Shown piece after piece: positions 15,901 through 20,704 of a stretch of 20,704 nucleotides of DNA. Numbering within the stretch: the stretch's first letter is position 1; each line of letters begins with the position of its first letter. This DNA comes from Plakobranchus ocellatus. Lineage: Eukaryota; Mollusca; Gastropoda; Plakobranchidae. Both the position numbers and the translations under genes were made by a program. The notes under the pieces are model-generated. The model was not told the DNA's origin. It searched no databases and saw nothing but the letters and a program-made list of their open reading frames with translations. The DNA lies in assembly GCA_019648995.1 (NCBI GenBank), contig BLXT01002832.1, positions 2,827,326 to 2,848,029 of the forward strand, given 5' to 3'.

Positions 15901-18658
15901 TTTATTCTAAAGCTTGAGAGATTTGGATAGTCATGGGCAGAATTACCAATTTTTTTTCCAACATTTTTTTTTCACAGGATAGCAATGTATTGCTCAAGTA
16001 TATAAACACATTTAACCGCAAGATTTATGCTTTTGAACTGATCACTTCATTTCCGCCTACCCTTGAAGTTTCAACACCTAGTCCATGCAGACAAGAGGAA
16101 GAGGATCATAGTCTCCTTAATCACACATCACCAGGTCTCGTAGCTCAACAGTGTCAAAAGCAAGGGAGCTCTCCCTCCAGCCTTGGTCAGTCTAGGACAA
16201 GACTTGTGCCAGAAGATGCCCGAGATAACCAAGAAGCATCCAACCAAAGCTTTGATTCAGTGGTGGTCAATTCCCCAAGCAGCCGGGACACACTGGACTG
16301 CATGCTGTCTGATTCTGAAGGCTGTGATTTGGAATTCTCGTCATTTTTAAATCCGGGTTCTGTTGAGGCAGCAGCAAAGGCGCCTGTTCCTTCAGCGATG
16401 CCTGCTAACGTTGGTGGTGTTGTAGTCAGTAACACTGATTCTGAGGCTACTGCTAAAGTTGAACAGAGCAATTACTGGCTCATGGACGATTGTGTCAGTG
16501 ATCGTCGTCTGTCCTGCTGTGCATATGATGATGATTATGACAAAGAGGATGATGACTTTAAGGTTGGTGAAAGTGGCAGGCAATTTAGGACGGCAGGCAA
16601 GGATGAGAGTGAATCTCACTCTATGGTAATATCGTCATCTTCTCCCTTCACACACAATCATGGGCAATCTAATCGTGAGGGAGACTGCTCATCTCCATCT
16701 TCTTCTCAGTTCTGGGTGAATGATGTTCAGTTGGGAAGTTATGACCGTTCAAAAATGATTCTTGATGAAGAAGATGATAATGAAGCGGAGGCTGAATTTA
16801 TCCAGGAGTCACCTTCTACAGCAGTAGATCATTTACAGTGTGATCAGCCAGAAGCTTCCACCCCTTCATCCTCCCATATCACCCACAGCAGCATTCAAAC
16901 AGCCTCTTCTTTATCAACAAAAACGCCAACCGTCAGCAGCAGCAGTCAACAGGCACGCCCTTTGTGTGGAGATCAAGTCAGCAGTAGTGAGGGCAGCAAT
17001 GCTGATGGCAAAAACATCACCCCCACTGTCGAGGCCCATCCATCTGCTATAGAGGACCACTACTGTGAGAAATCTGGAAGCATGGAGAGGAAACCTGTAT
17101 CCAGTGACCTCAAAGCTCACCATGGATGGCCAGATGGCACCAGCAGCAGCAACAGTACCGGCGGTTGCGTGTCCAGGTCTTGCCCCAGCCCTACAGATTT
17201 CTCACCACTGGGAGAGCACGGGGAGGCCAGTATTCTTGGCGCTGCTGCTGCCAAGCTGGGAGAGAATCCAGGATCATACTTCCTTCATCATGGAGCAGCC
17301 ACAGGCGAGCAGGACAATGATTATGACTATTACGATGATCAAGGTGGGCAATCTAACTTTTTTTTTTCCATTTGCATAACTGCCACTCCTGTCAGTAAAG
17401 CTTACAATTTTACCAGTTGAAGATTCCAATAGCTTAGGCAGATTAGCTCTGAGTAAGACGTTTTCAGTTTGAATGAGTGTTGAATGTGTCTTGGTTTTAA
17501 GCAATGCTGATAAAATATTCAAAATCCTATTTCCAACCCATTAGAATTTGCCTTATTATGTGAACTGCATATGCTGAGGCTCATGTTGGGAATTTTCAAA
17601 TAACTGAAACTTACTTTTTTCTGGCATGTCTAGATCTAGGTTATAGATCTTTATCTAAAATTTCTCTTGAACATCTATGCTAGATTGATCTATTCCGTAT
17701 AAAACTAATGCTCTTCCAGACTCAATCTTTAAGATTTTCCTGATAAATAAAATTCACCGAGTTTTTTATGCAGTTTTTCTCTTTCCAGGGCTAAGAGGTC
17801 TGGTGAACCATTTGTTATCATTTCCTATATGCAATTAATGTCGAAGATGAGAAGTTGATTGGTATCTTATGATACCGAAAGCAATAAAATCTGAAAATTG
17901 TAGAAAAGTTGAATAGTGGCAAATAAACCCCATGAGGTACACGCCAACCTGGGATGAAGATCTCAGCAGAAAATGTGATGGAGCAGGGAGAAAAAAGGAG
18001 GCGGGTCACACATTAGTCATCAGAGTTATCTTGTTAAAAATGAGGACCCTACTTTTTGTTATACTTGCGACAGCCTCTACTGATGAGCATACTTTATTGG
18101 AGTGTCCAGATTTTAAGGGAACCATGAACAATGTATTGCAATGTAATTGAAATGTACAAACTATTCAGTCCCTCCCACTTAATTTTAAAGGAGCTCTGTG
18201 CCTTTGGAAATATCTGAGGCTTATACAGTTTTCTAATAAAGCTTTAATATACTTGTACGAGTTTTTAATGGATTTTAATCTTTAGTTCTGATCTCTTTAC
18301 GGTATTGATAAAAAATGGCCTAGGAGAGGAAATAGATAACTATAGACCTGAATACTCACGTAAATGGTGGACTAGGTATAACAACTAATTTACTTGTCAA
18401 ACAGGTGTGCGAAATTTGACTGTTTTGTATGTTGAACCTACTAATAAAGCTGTGATAGCAATATCTGCAGCCTCGTTATTCTTCAACCCTGGGTTTTTCT
18501 TTCCGCAGGTGAATGCTCTACAAGCAAAACTGCAGCATCGACATCCCCAGGCAGTAAGAGTCAAAAGAAGTCAGAGAGAGAGTGTGAAGGTCCAGACTGG
18601 TCCAACACTTTCCCTGTACATAACTTCACAGCTGCAGACGTCCAGCAGAGCTCTTACG
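811..18658 (+). CDS. Ubiquitin-specific protease (USP4/11/15/19-like), partial, 10 exons
   Basis: Spliced gene, open at both ends. A USP cleaves isopeptide bonds between ubiquitin and substrates with a Cys-His-Asp/Asn triad. Numbering residues from the first full codon (813): residues 1-94 are a Ser/Gly/Asn-rich linker; 103-118 are the Cys box GLYNLGNTCFMNSGLQ with the predicted nucleophile Cys111; about 180-203 are the QHD box (RQHDCQEFLALLLD then TLHEQLN); about 205-820 are a Ser-rich acidic insertion; about 835-880 are the thumb/zinc-ribbon segment with the first CxxC (VVCSECSHVS); about 890-970 are a ubiquitin-like-fold segment (YLLNLLKTDKV, MAEVLDSHISRIL, KIYAFEL); about 970-1450 are a second insertion. 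All ten exons join in compatible phases (1-1, 1-1, 1-1, 1-0, 0-0, 0-0, 0-1, 1-0, 0-1, 1-1) without a stop, which strongly supports the model. The second CxxC and the His box are not in the window. The USP assignment is firm; the subfamily is tentative. Confidence 0.9.
973..1277. other. Intron, 305 bp
   Basis: AT-rich spacer between exons 1 and 2 with GT-AG borders. No further feature seen. Confidence 0.6.
1278..1328 (+). CDS. USP gene exon 2 of window (51-nt micro-exon)
   Basis: Acceptor tctattttcag ends at 1277, donor gtgagt starts at 1329. It encodes DNLNNAVDVGGSGMEL between two split codons (phase 1-1). It is very short and low in complexity, supported mainly by good splice signals and a perfect phase match with both neighbours. 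There is no recognisable motif. Confidence 0.6.
1329..1883. other. Intron, 555 bp
   Basis: AT-rich spacer between exons 2 and 3, GTGAGT donor and TCCTCAG acceptor. No repeat or open frame of note. Confidence 0.6.
1884..1952 (+). CDS. USP gene exon 3 of window (69 nt)
   Basis: Acceptor ctcactcctcag ends at 1883, donor gtatgt starts at 1953. It encodes RYGPSFPPFYSSENMSYSKD followed by IR, with split codons at both edges (phase 1-1). It is a short aromatic/Pro segment just before the catalytic domain. Joining to exon 4 makes GAC (Asp), followed by SKAVHGSCGL. Confidence 0.65.
2735..2824 (+). repeat. SINE-like element, copy 1 (3' core)
   Basis: About 90 bp aligning by eye to 3946-4032: CCTG.CACTGGCGCC/TTGGTCTGACAGAGGG, then TGAAATCACC, TTGTGGACTGGCTATA and an A-rich tail ACAAAAATCC. 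It carries TCGAACCC just at its left end, like part of a tRNA B-box (GGTTCGAACCC). The upstream head is not clearly conserved with copy 2. The antisense frame through it (2563-2814) is an artefact of the repeat. Confidence 0.6.
3901..4032 (+). repeat. SINE-like element, copy 2 with tRNA-like head
   Basis: Starts GACATAGGTGGCACAGTAGT, which resembles a tRNA-derived head with an A-box (TGGCNNAGTGG-like) at 3908-3918. Then come the core shared with copy 1 (CGCCCTGGCCTGACGGAGGG, GAGATCACC, TTGTGGACTGGCTATA) and an A-rich tail. Same orientation as copy 1, 1.2 kb away in the same intron. Divergence between copies suggests separate old insertions rather than a recent duplication. Confidence 0.6.
4229..4500 (+). 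CDS. USP gene exon 4 of window: catalytic Cys box
   Basis: Acceptor cactcctcccag ends at 4228, donor gtgcta starts at 4501. It encodes SKAVHGSC, then GLYNLGNTCFMNSGLQ, then SLMSCAPLVKFFCESY and on to FEDYRQ. The N-T-C-F motif is the hallmark USP Cys box; the predicted nucleophile codon (TGC) is at 4279-4281. The rest is the helical thumb (AHFYVLLCKMWSGQFSVV, then HPRKFKDFLGLYHSQFEDYRQ in two parts) up to the QHD box, which is split by the intron exactly between RQ and HD. This is the most secure exon in the window. Confidence 0.95.
4501..6101. other. Intron, 1.6 kb
   Basis: AT-rich, with TAGATCT-type motifs (5309, 5428-5450) and a second ACAGAGATGCCA repeat start near 4904. No coding region seen; the antisense frame at 5941-6183 overlaps exon 5 and is a shadow. 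Confidence 0.6.
6102..7910 (+). CDS. USP gene exon 5 of window: QHD box plus giant Ser-rich insertion
   Basis: Acceptor ctgaatcctcag ends at 6101, donor gtatgt starts at 7911; 603 codons, phase 0-0. The first about 19 codons (HDCQEFLALLLD, TLHEQLN) complete the USP Q-box begun in exon 4, so the true start is at 6102, upstream of any ATG. The remaining roughly 580 codons are Ser-, Glu- and Asn-rich, with little hydrophobic periodicity, and look disordered. Short basic patches occur (KRR at 6432-6440, KRVSS near 6768, FKRLKI at 6888-6905), as do many acidic Ser sites. A USP normally continues here straight into the zinc-ribbon region, so this is a large in-domain insertion. The frame stays open 35 codons into the intron, to a stop at 8016. 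Confidence 0.92.
7911..9866. other. Intron, 2.0 kb
   Basis: AT-rich non-coding. It contains a perfect 9-bp hairpin at 8204-8231, TAGATCT motifs at 8565, 8914 and 9467, and a small imperfect palindrome around ACGTCATTTGACGT near 9326-9339. No exon with consistent phase was found between exons 5 and 6, which join directly in phase 0. Confidence 0.6.
8204..8231. repeat. Perfect 9-bp stem hairpin
   Basis: TTCTTTGAG (8204-8212) and CTCAAAGAA (8223-8231) are exact reverse complements around a 10-base loop that itself contains CATATATG. Intronic, function unknown. Confidence 0.6.
9867..10076 (+). CDS. USP gene exon 6 of window: acidic linker and approach to zinc ribbon
   Basis: Acceptor catcccccag ends at 9866, donor gtaaga starts at 10077; 70 codons, phase 0-0. 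It starts VEMMESSDEEELELVSP, an acidic Ser patch with a hydrophobic LELV core, and returns to the catalytic fold with AWEEYQASNDSIVVSTFQGQ then FRST. That segment matches the conserved USP4-group pattern W-x-x-x-x-x-x-N-[DQ]-S-[IV]-[IV]-V immediately before the first zinc-ribbon CxxC. Confidence 0.9.
10180..12069 (-). mobile_element. Degenerate DNA transposon with 14-bp TIRs
   Basis: The left end CACAGCGTAGCATT (10180-10193) is the exact reverse complement of the right end AATGCTACGCTGTG (12056-12069). A second matching block, ATTTTAGTTCA, lies inside both arms after 5-16 diverged bases. The element is flanked directly by TTGT on both sides (10176-10179 and 12070-12073), fitting a 4-bp target duplication. 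Subterminal sequence is GC-rich (CCGGGCGGGCGCG near 10269, CGGCCGC near 12021) while the interior is AT-rich. It carries a broken minus-strand coding relic. CAC ends with a 4-bp duplication would suit a Chapaev/CMC-like group, but that is only a guess; hAT fits less well because no 8-bp duplication is seen. Confidence 0.7.
10863..11460 (-). pseudogene. Transposon-borne protein relic (frameshifted)
   Basis: Minus-strand coding traces survive in several frames. 11254-11460 is open for 69 codons (contains LLEDAARNLDIQIATKRHKF). 11017-11211, same frame after stops, contains IDPSYLTDIQAAIENYMSIY and FPLKIIPKQHLLENHC. 10904-11002, shifted, contains EQGTENSHQMIAHIEKHRAH. 10863-10925, shifted again, contains LKKLYHILTAHLLQIAPALRG. 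In order these resemble, from memory, a conserved block (P-K-x-H-x-L-E, then G-E-Q-G-x-E-x-x-H) in uncharacterised transposon-linked proteins of cnidarians and molluscs; this was not verified. Several stops and at least two frameshifts show it is dead. Confidence 0.55.
12224..12317 (+). CDS. USP gene exon 7 of window: zinc-ribbon first CxxC
   Basis: Acceptor tttataccctcag ends at 12223, donor gtaagt starts at 12318; 31 codons plus one base (phase 0-1). It encodes VVCSECSHVSVTYEP, then FMYLSLPIPHAMDQQL. C-S-E-C is the first metal-binding pair of the USP fingers subdomain, followed by the typical F-x-Y-L-S-L-P-[IL]-P strand. It continues seamlessly from exon 6 (FRST-VVC). Confidence 0.93.
12318..14267. 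other. Intron, 2.0 kb, with a MITE
   Basis: Holds the TA-flanked MITE at 12888-13438 and TAGATCT motifs near 12826-12860 and 13513. Open frames at 12458-12775 and on the minus strand at 13788-13989 are low-complexity and unsupported. Confidence 0.6.
12888..13438. mobile_element. Pogo/Tigger-like MITE with TA target site
   Basis: The left end reads TA-CAGTGCGCACCTGATAATTTGA. The reverse complement of the right end reads TA-CAGTGCATTCCACTTAATTCGA. The arms share CAGTGC, the AATTxGA block and a following A-rich/GACC-GTCC block (AAAAAGACC versus AAAAAGTCC), so the imperfect TIR spans about 45 bp. Both ends abut TA (12886-12887, 13439-13440), the Tc1/mariner/pogo target. There is no transposase frame inside, so it is non-autonomous. 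It contains a G13 run (12998-13010) and an extra TCGAATTAAG motif near 13322 that echoes the right end. Confidence 0.55.
14268..14437 (+). CDS. USP gene exon 8 of window: ubiquitin-like-fold segment
   Basis: Acceptor attgtttcag ends at 14267, donor gtacgt starts at 14438. The leading GT completes a Cys codon; 56 codons follow: VTYISQHKPPVKYLLNLLKT, DKVSAAKQQLNQLLGRSQDE, EMVMAEVLDSHISRIL. This is the segment after the fingers start in USP4/15/19-type enzymes, where a beta strand, helix and 'L.[LV]AE[VI]..HRI.R[IV]' strand resemble a ubiquitin-like fold. Phase 1-0. Confidence 0.9.
14438..15977. other. Intron, 1.5 kb
   Basis: AT-rich, T-rich toward the acceptor. Several short open frames (for example 14735-14953, 15473-15868) are compositionally intronic. 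No repeat family recognised. Confidence 0.6.
15978..17343 (+). CDS. USP gene exon 9 of window: end of Ubl-like segment plus second disordered insertion
   Basis: Acceptor tttttttttcacag ends at 15977, donor gtgggc starts at 17344; 455 codons plus one base. It opens with DSNVLLKYINTFNRKIYAFE, which completes the Ubl-like segment (compare the usual D-x-I-Y-[AC]-[FY]-E strand). It then runs about 430 residues through Ser/Thr/Pro-rich and acidic sequence with patches such as YDDDYDKEDDDFK (near 16525-16563), DEEDDNEAEAEF (near 16763-16798) and DNDYDYYDDQ at the end. No folded domain is seen. The true start is the splice acceptor, not the in-frame ATG at 15933. The donor GTGGGC is weaker than the others, but joining to 18509 restores frame as Q-G-E-C. 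An alternative internal donor cannot be excluded. Confidence 0.85.
17344..18508. other. Intron, 1.2 kb, with a retrotransposon fragment
   Basis: Contains two TAGATCT motifs (17631, 17644) and the non-LTR tail fragment near 17932-18118. Exon 9's frame stays open for 25 codons into this intron, to the stop ending at 17420. Confidence 0.6.
17932..18118 (+). mobile_element. Non-LTR retrotransposon C-terminal fragment, frameshifted
   Basis: Reading one frame gives SYLVKNEDPTFCYTCDSLY (18024-18080); a second frame, entered near 18079, gives TDEHTLLECPDFKG; upstream the second frame gives AGHTLV near 18000. Together this is the C-x2-C ... E-H-x-L-L-x-C-P signature commonly found near the C-terminus of the reverse transcriptase/RNase H polyprotein of metazoan non-LTR elements, preceded by the usual G-H-T ... 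S-Y-L motif. Two frame changes and a stop (18081) make it a fossil. Only about 190 bp is recognisable; the element boundaries are not visible. Confidence 0.65.
18509..18658 (+). CDS. USP gene exon 10 of window: linker
   Basis: Acceptor ctttccgcag ends at 18508, donor gtaaca starts at 18659. In the frame demanded by exon 9 it reads G-ECSTSKTAASTSPGSKSQKK, SERECEGPDWSNTFPVHN, FTAADVQQSSY and leaves with one base (phase 1-1). It continues the low-complexity Ser/Lys/Gln linker; Cys residues are present but no CxxC. A longer 120-codon open frame through the same stretch (18407-18769) is out of phase with exon 9 and is a shadow. Support is phase, splice sites and protein-like composition. Confidence 0.65.
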
Positions 18659-18828
18659 GTAACACAACCAGGCATTCTGCATAATGTCTCCAGACCAGTC
18701 CATACAAGTTGGAGGTCACATGTAACATTTGAAAAAAAAATGGCTTTAATTTTATTTTTCTATCTTTAGTTGAAGACAGAGTTAAAATCATTTTTTTCAT
18801 CATTGTATAGTTGCTTTTTTTTTTTCTC

Positions 18829-18842
18829 ATATATATATATAT
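18829..18842. repeat. (AT)7 microsatellite
   Basis: Seven uninterrupted AT units following a T-rich tract. Confidence 0.8.
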
Positions 18843-19409
18843 TTATAGACTTCTGTCAGTATTAGTGATTGAAAAAAAAGGTTTCAAATTTGACTTCCGA
18901 GCCGTTTGGACTAGTCTCTGGACATAACATATGTCACATAATTTAGTAAAATACTTCATAAAAGCAATGGAGAATGCAAACTTATGTGGAAAGAAAAACA
19001 ATATTCTGTGGTAGCTTCATGTAACTCATGATCTAGACAAGACAAAGTGCAGACACAATTTTTTTAGTTAATCAAGATGGCCAAAGAGAGACAAAAATTC
19101 AAAAAAAAGAACTGAAGATGCAAATATCATTCTGTATTCTTAATGTTTTCATAAACTTGTTAGATGGAAACCAAAATTTTAACTCTTAGAGAGGCGAATT
19201 TTCAGGACCTGCGAGGTCCCCCAGAAACGAATTAATTTGGAGTTTTTGAAAAAGTAAAAGGTGTTATACAAAAATTCACATAACTTTTGTATTTTCAACA
19301 TAAAATTGCAAACCATGCACCAATGGAAAGGAAATTGAATACAGATTAATATGAATTAAAAATTTATCCCACCAACCTTTTTGCTTTTTTATGTCTGTTT
19401 TTGTGTTTG

Positions 19410-19634
19410 TCAGTGGTTCTGGTAGTGGAAGCGATGCCTGCCACTTGCTAAATCTACATCTAAATCTTGATCTCTAGGAGCTTGAACCATAGGCTCAGGC
19501 TTCCTAACTAGTCCCCTAAATATCAAATGTGCATCTTGTACAAATTCAGCACTATCCCTGCCATTATCGTCTGCATACAGTTCCTCAAACAGGTCAGAAC
19601 TTGGGACCTGTCCAGCCATGATTTTCAACAGCAT
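19410..19634 (-). other. Unexplained 74-codon open frame, minus strand
   Basis: Encodes MLLKIMAGQVPSSDLFEELY then ADDNGRDSAEFVQDAHLIFRG on to a stop. The composition is protein-like and acidic, but no family is recognised. Its 3' part overlaps the left arm of the 20-bp inverted repeat. It lies 40 bp downstream of the 136-codon frame on the same strand, so both could belong to one old insertion. Confidence 0.2.
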
Positions 19635-19708
19635 AGCTCACATTCAGTTTTACACTTGTTTATTTCTCAATTTCTCAGTTATCTCTCAATTTAGATGTAG
19701 ATTTAGCA
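19446..19708. repeat. 20-bp perfect inverted repeat, 223-bp spacer
   Basis: TGCTAAATCTACATCTAAAT at 19446-19465 recurs as its exact reverse complement at 19689-19708. The sequence is AT-rich and related to the TAGATCT-like motif of the region, so chance plus motif bias may explain part of it. Confidence 0.5.
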
Positions 19709-20085
19709 GTTTGAGAAAGGGGAATCCCCTTAAAAACGAAACTAAGCCTTTTCCGGTTGTTCCGTGTGTTTAAAATTGTATACTGGAGCACTATACTAAG
19801 AATAGTTATAGTCGCAATAACCTCTGGGAGCCCATATAGACCACAGCGACTGTAGTCGCGAAAACCTCGAGAAGAGTTAAGTTTTGAAATGATTCCTCTA
19901 CTCAAACAATCCATGCTAAATAAGCATTGTTGCACAGCTGCCACAATAGCGCAATATAAATCTGCATTGATGTAAGCTGAAATATATGGACAAACGTTTT
20001 GAAACCAGCCACAATGAGAGTGGAATGTCAGAATTATACTTTTTAGACATCGTAATGCTTTAAGCAGCTCTCTGCTTCTTTGCAT
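19675..20085 (-). other. Unexplained 136-codon open frame, minus strand
   Basis: ATG-initiated frame on the strand opposite to the USP gene. It has several Cys residues, a hydrophobic stretch (VIATITILSIVLQYTIL) and a basic stretch (NTRNNRKR). I recognise no family. Its length is unusual for AT-rich intronic sequence, so it may be a decayed coding or mobile-element remnant. There is no clear promoter, splice site or poly(A) context. A near-repeat (TAGTCGCAATAACCTC / TAGTCGCGAAAACCTC) and a GCGACT-GT-AGTCGC hairpin at 19846-19859 lie within it and argue for repeat origin. Confidence 0.2.
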
Positions 20086-20704
20086 TCCTTTTGAAAAAAA
20101 TTAAACTCAAATTTGTAACGCTAACTCTTTCAAAATGTCACTATTTTTTATCTGGAAACAAAAAGCATTGCTGTAACAGGCAGAGCTCTATCATAGTGTG
20201 GCAGTTCCACAAAGTGAGTTAAGTTGAAGTCTACATCACTAAGATCAGAATTTGAAAGTAAAAAGTTAGATGTTTTTGATGCTCATATTTGTACAGAAAA
20301 TCAATAGCGCTTTTTATTATGGAGAGTGAATTAGTTGTCACCTCTGTAGTGATAATGTAGAACATTAACTCAACTTATTTTAAGAGATGTGACACATGTT
20401 TTTTTTTCCTATCTAACTTGGTCTCAAAAGATTTTCTTCAATTTAATCTTACAAAACATTTGTGGGGCAATTAAAATGAATCAGGCACAAGTCACTGTGG
20501 ATAGTTTAGCACTAGATCTTTGTAAAGATTATGTAATATCTCAAAAAAAAAGAAGTGATATTCCAACATTCTAACTTGTATATTTTTTGACAGGATTGCC
20601 ATAAATGTGTATATTTTATTTACAATATGGTCTAATATTACGGTGGCTGCTTACCCTGACTGACTTACCCTCCTCACATCTCTACCATAAATTGAGTCTG
20701 CCCA

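Larger units (their letters stand above)
18659..20704. other. Intron or downstream region, 2.0 kb, no supported exon
   Basis: After the donor at 18659 the next USP exon (phase 1, expected to carry the second zinc-ribbon CxxC) is not found up to the right edge. The stretch has an (AT)7 run (18829-18842), a 20-bp inverted repeat (19446-19465 and 19689-19708) and two minus-strand open frames of unknown meaning. The 61-codon + frame at 20389-20574 has no acceptor-supported continuation. Confidence 0.5.

Noticed and set aside
16914..17379. Alternative-frame open stretches within exon 9
   Set aside because: Low-complexity shadows of the main frame, which is the one in phase with exons 8 and 10.
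18407..18769. 120-codon + frame overlapping exon 10
   Set aside because: It is out of phase with exon 9; the exon-10 frame gives protein-like sequence and proper junctions.
20389..20574. Possible further USP exon near the right edge
   Set aside because: No convincing acceptor in the needed phase and no zinc-ribbon or His-box motif.

Overview
The window looks like a piece of an AT-rich animal genome. My best guess is a mollusc, probably a heterobranch gastropod. The grounds are indirect: a gene split into short and long exons by GT-AG introns of 0.3-2.3 kb, introns full of decayed SINE, non-LTR and terminal-inverted-repeat elements, and a strikingly frequent TAGATCT heptamer. No ribosomal, tRNA or bacterial-type features were seen.

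One protein-coding gene on the + strand dominates the window and is incomplete at both ends. Ten exons can be chained: 811-972, 1278-1328, 1884-1952, 4229-4500, 6102-7910, 9867-10076, 12224-12317, 14268-14437, 15978-17343 and 18509-18658. All ten agree in splice phase and give about 1,450 uninterrupted codons. The product is a ubiquitin-specific protease (USP, peptidase family C19) closest by eye to the USP4/11/15/19 group. The Cys box is in exon 4, the QHD box opens exon 5, the first half of the zinc ribbon is in exons 6-7, and a ubiquitin-like-fold segment runs through exon 8 into the start of exon 9. The catalytic domain is interrupted by two very large Ser-rich, acidic, apparently disordered insertions, each carried by a single long exon (1,809 and 1,366 nt). 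The second half of the zinc ribbon, the His box and the C-terminus must lie beyond the right edge; the N-terminus lies beyond the left edge.

The introns hold the rest. Intron 1953-4228 has two copies of one tRNA-derived-looking SINE. Intron 10077-12223 is almost filled by a 1.9 kb DNA transposon (14-bp terminal inverted repeats, TTGT target duplication) that still carries a broken minus-strand coding relic. Intron 12318-14267 has a roughly 550-bp pogo/Tigger-like MITE flanked by TA. Intron 17344-18508 has a frameshifted non-LTR retrotransposon tail. The right end (18659-20704) holds no further exon that I can support, but has two unexplained minus-strand open frames and a 20-bp inverted repeat.

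The most interesting items are the doubly interrupted USP domain, the run of frame-neutral short exons upstream of it, the transposon relic and the TAGATCT bias. Family similarities were judged by eye and from memory; no search was run.
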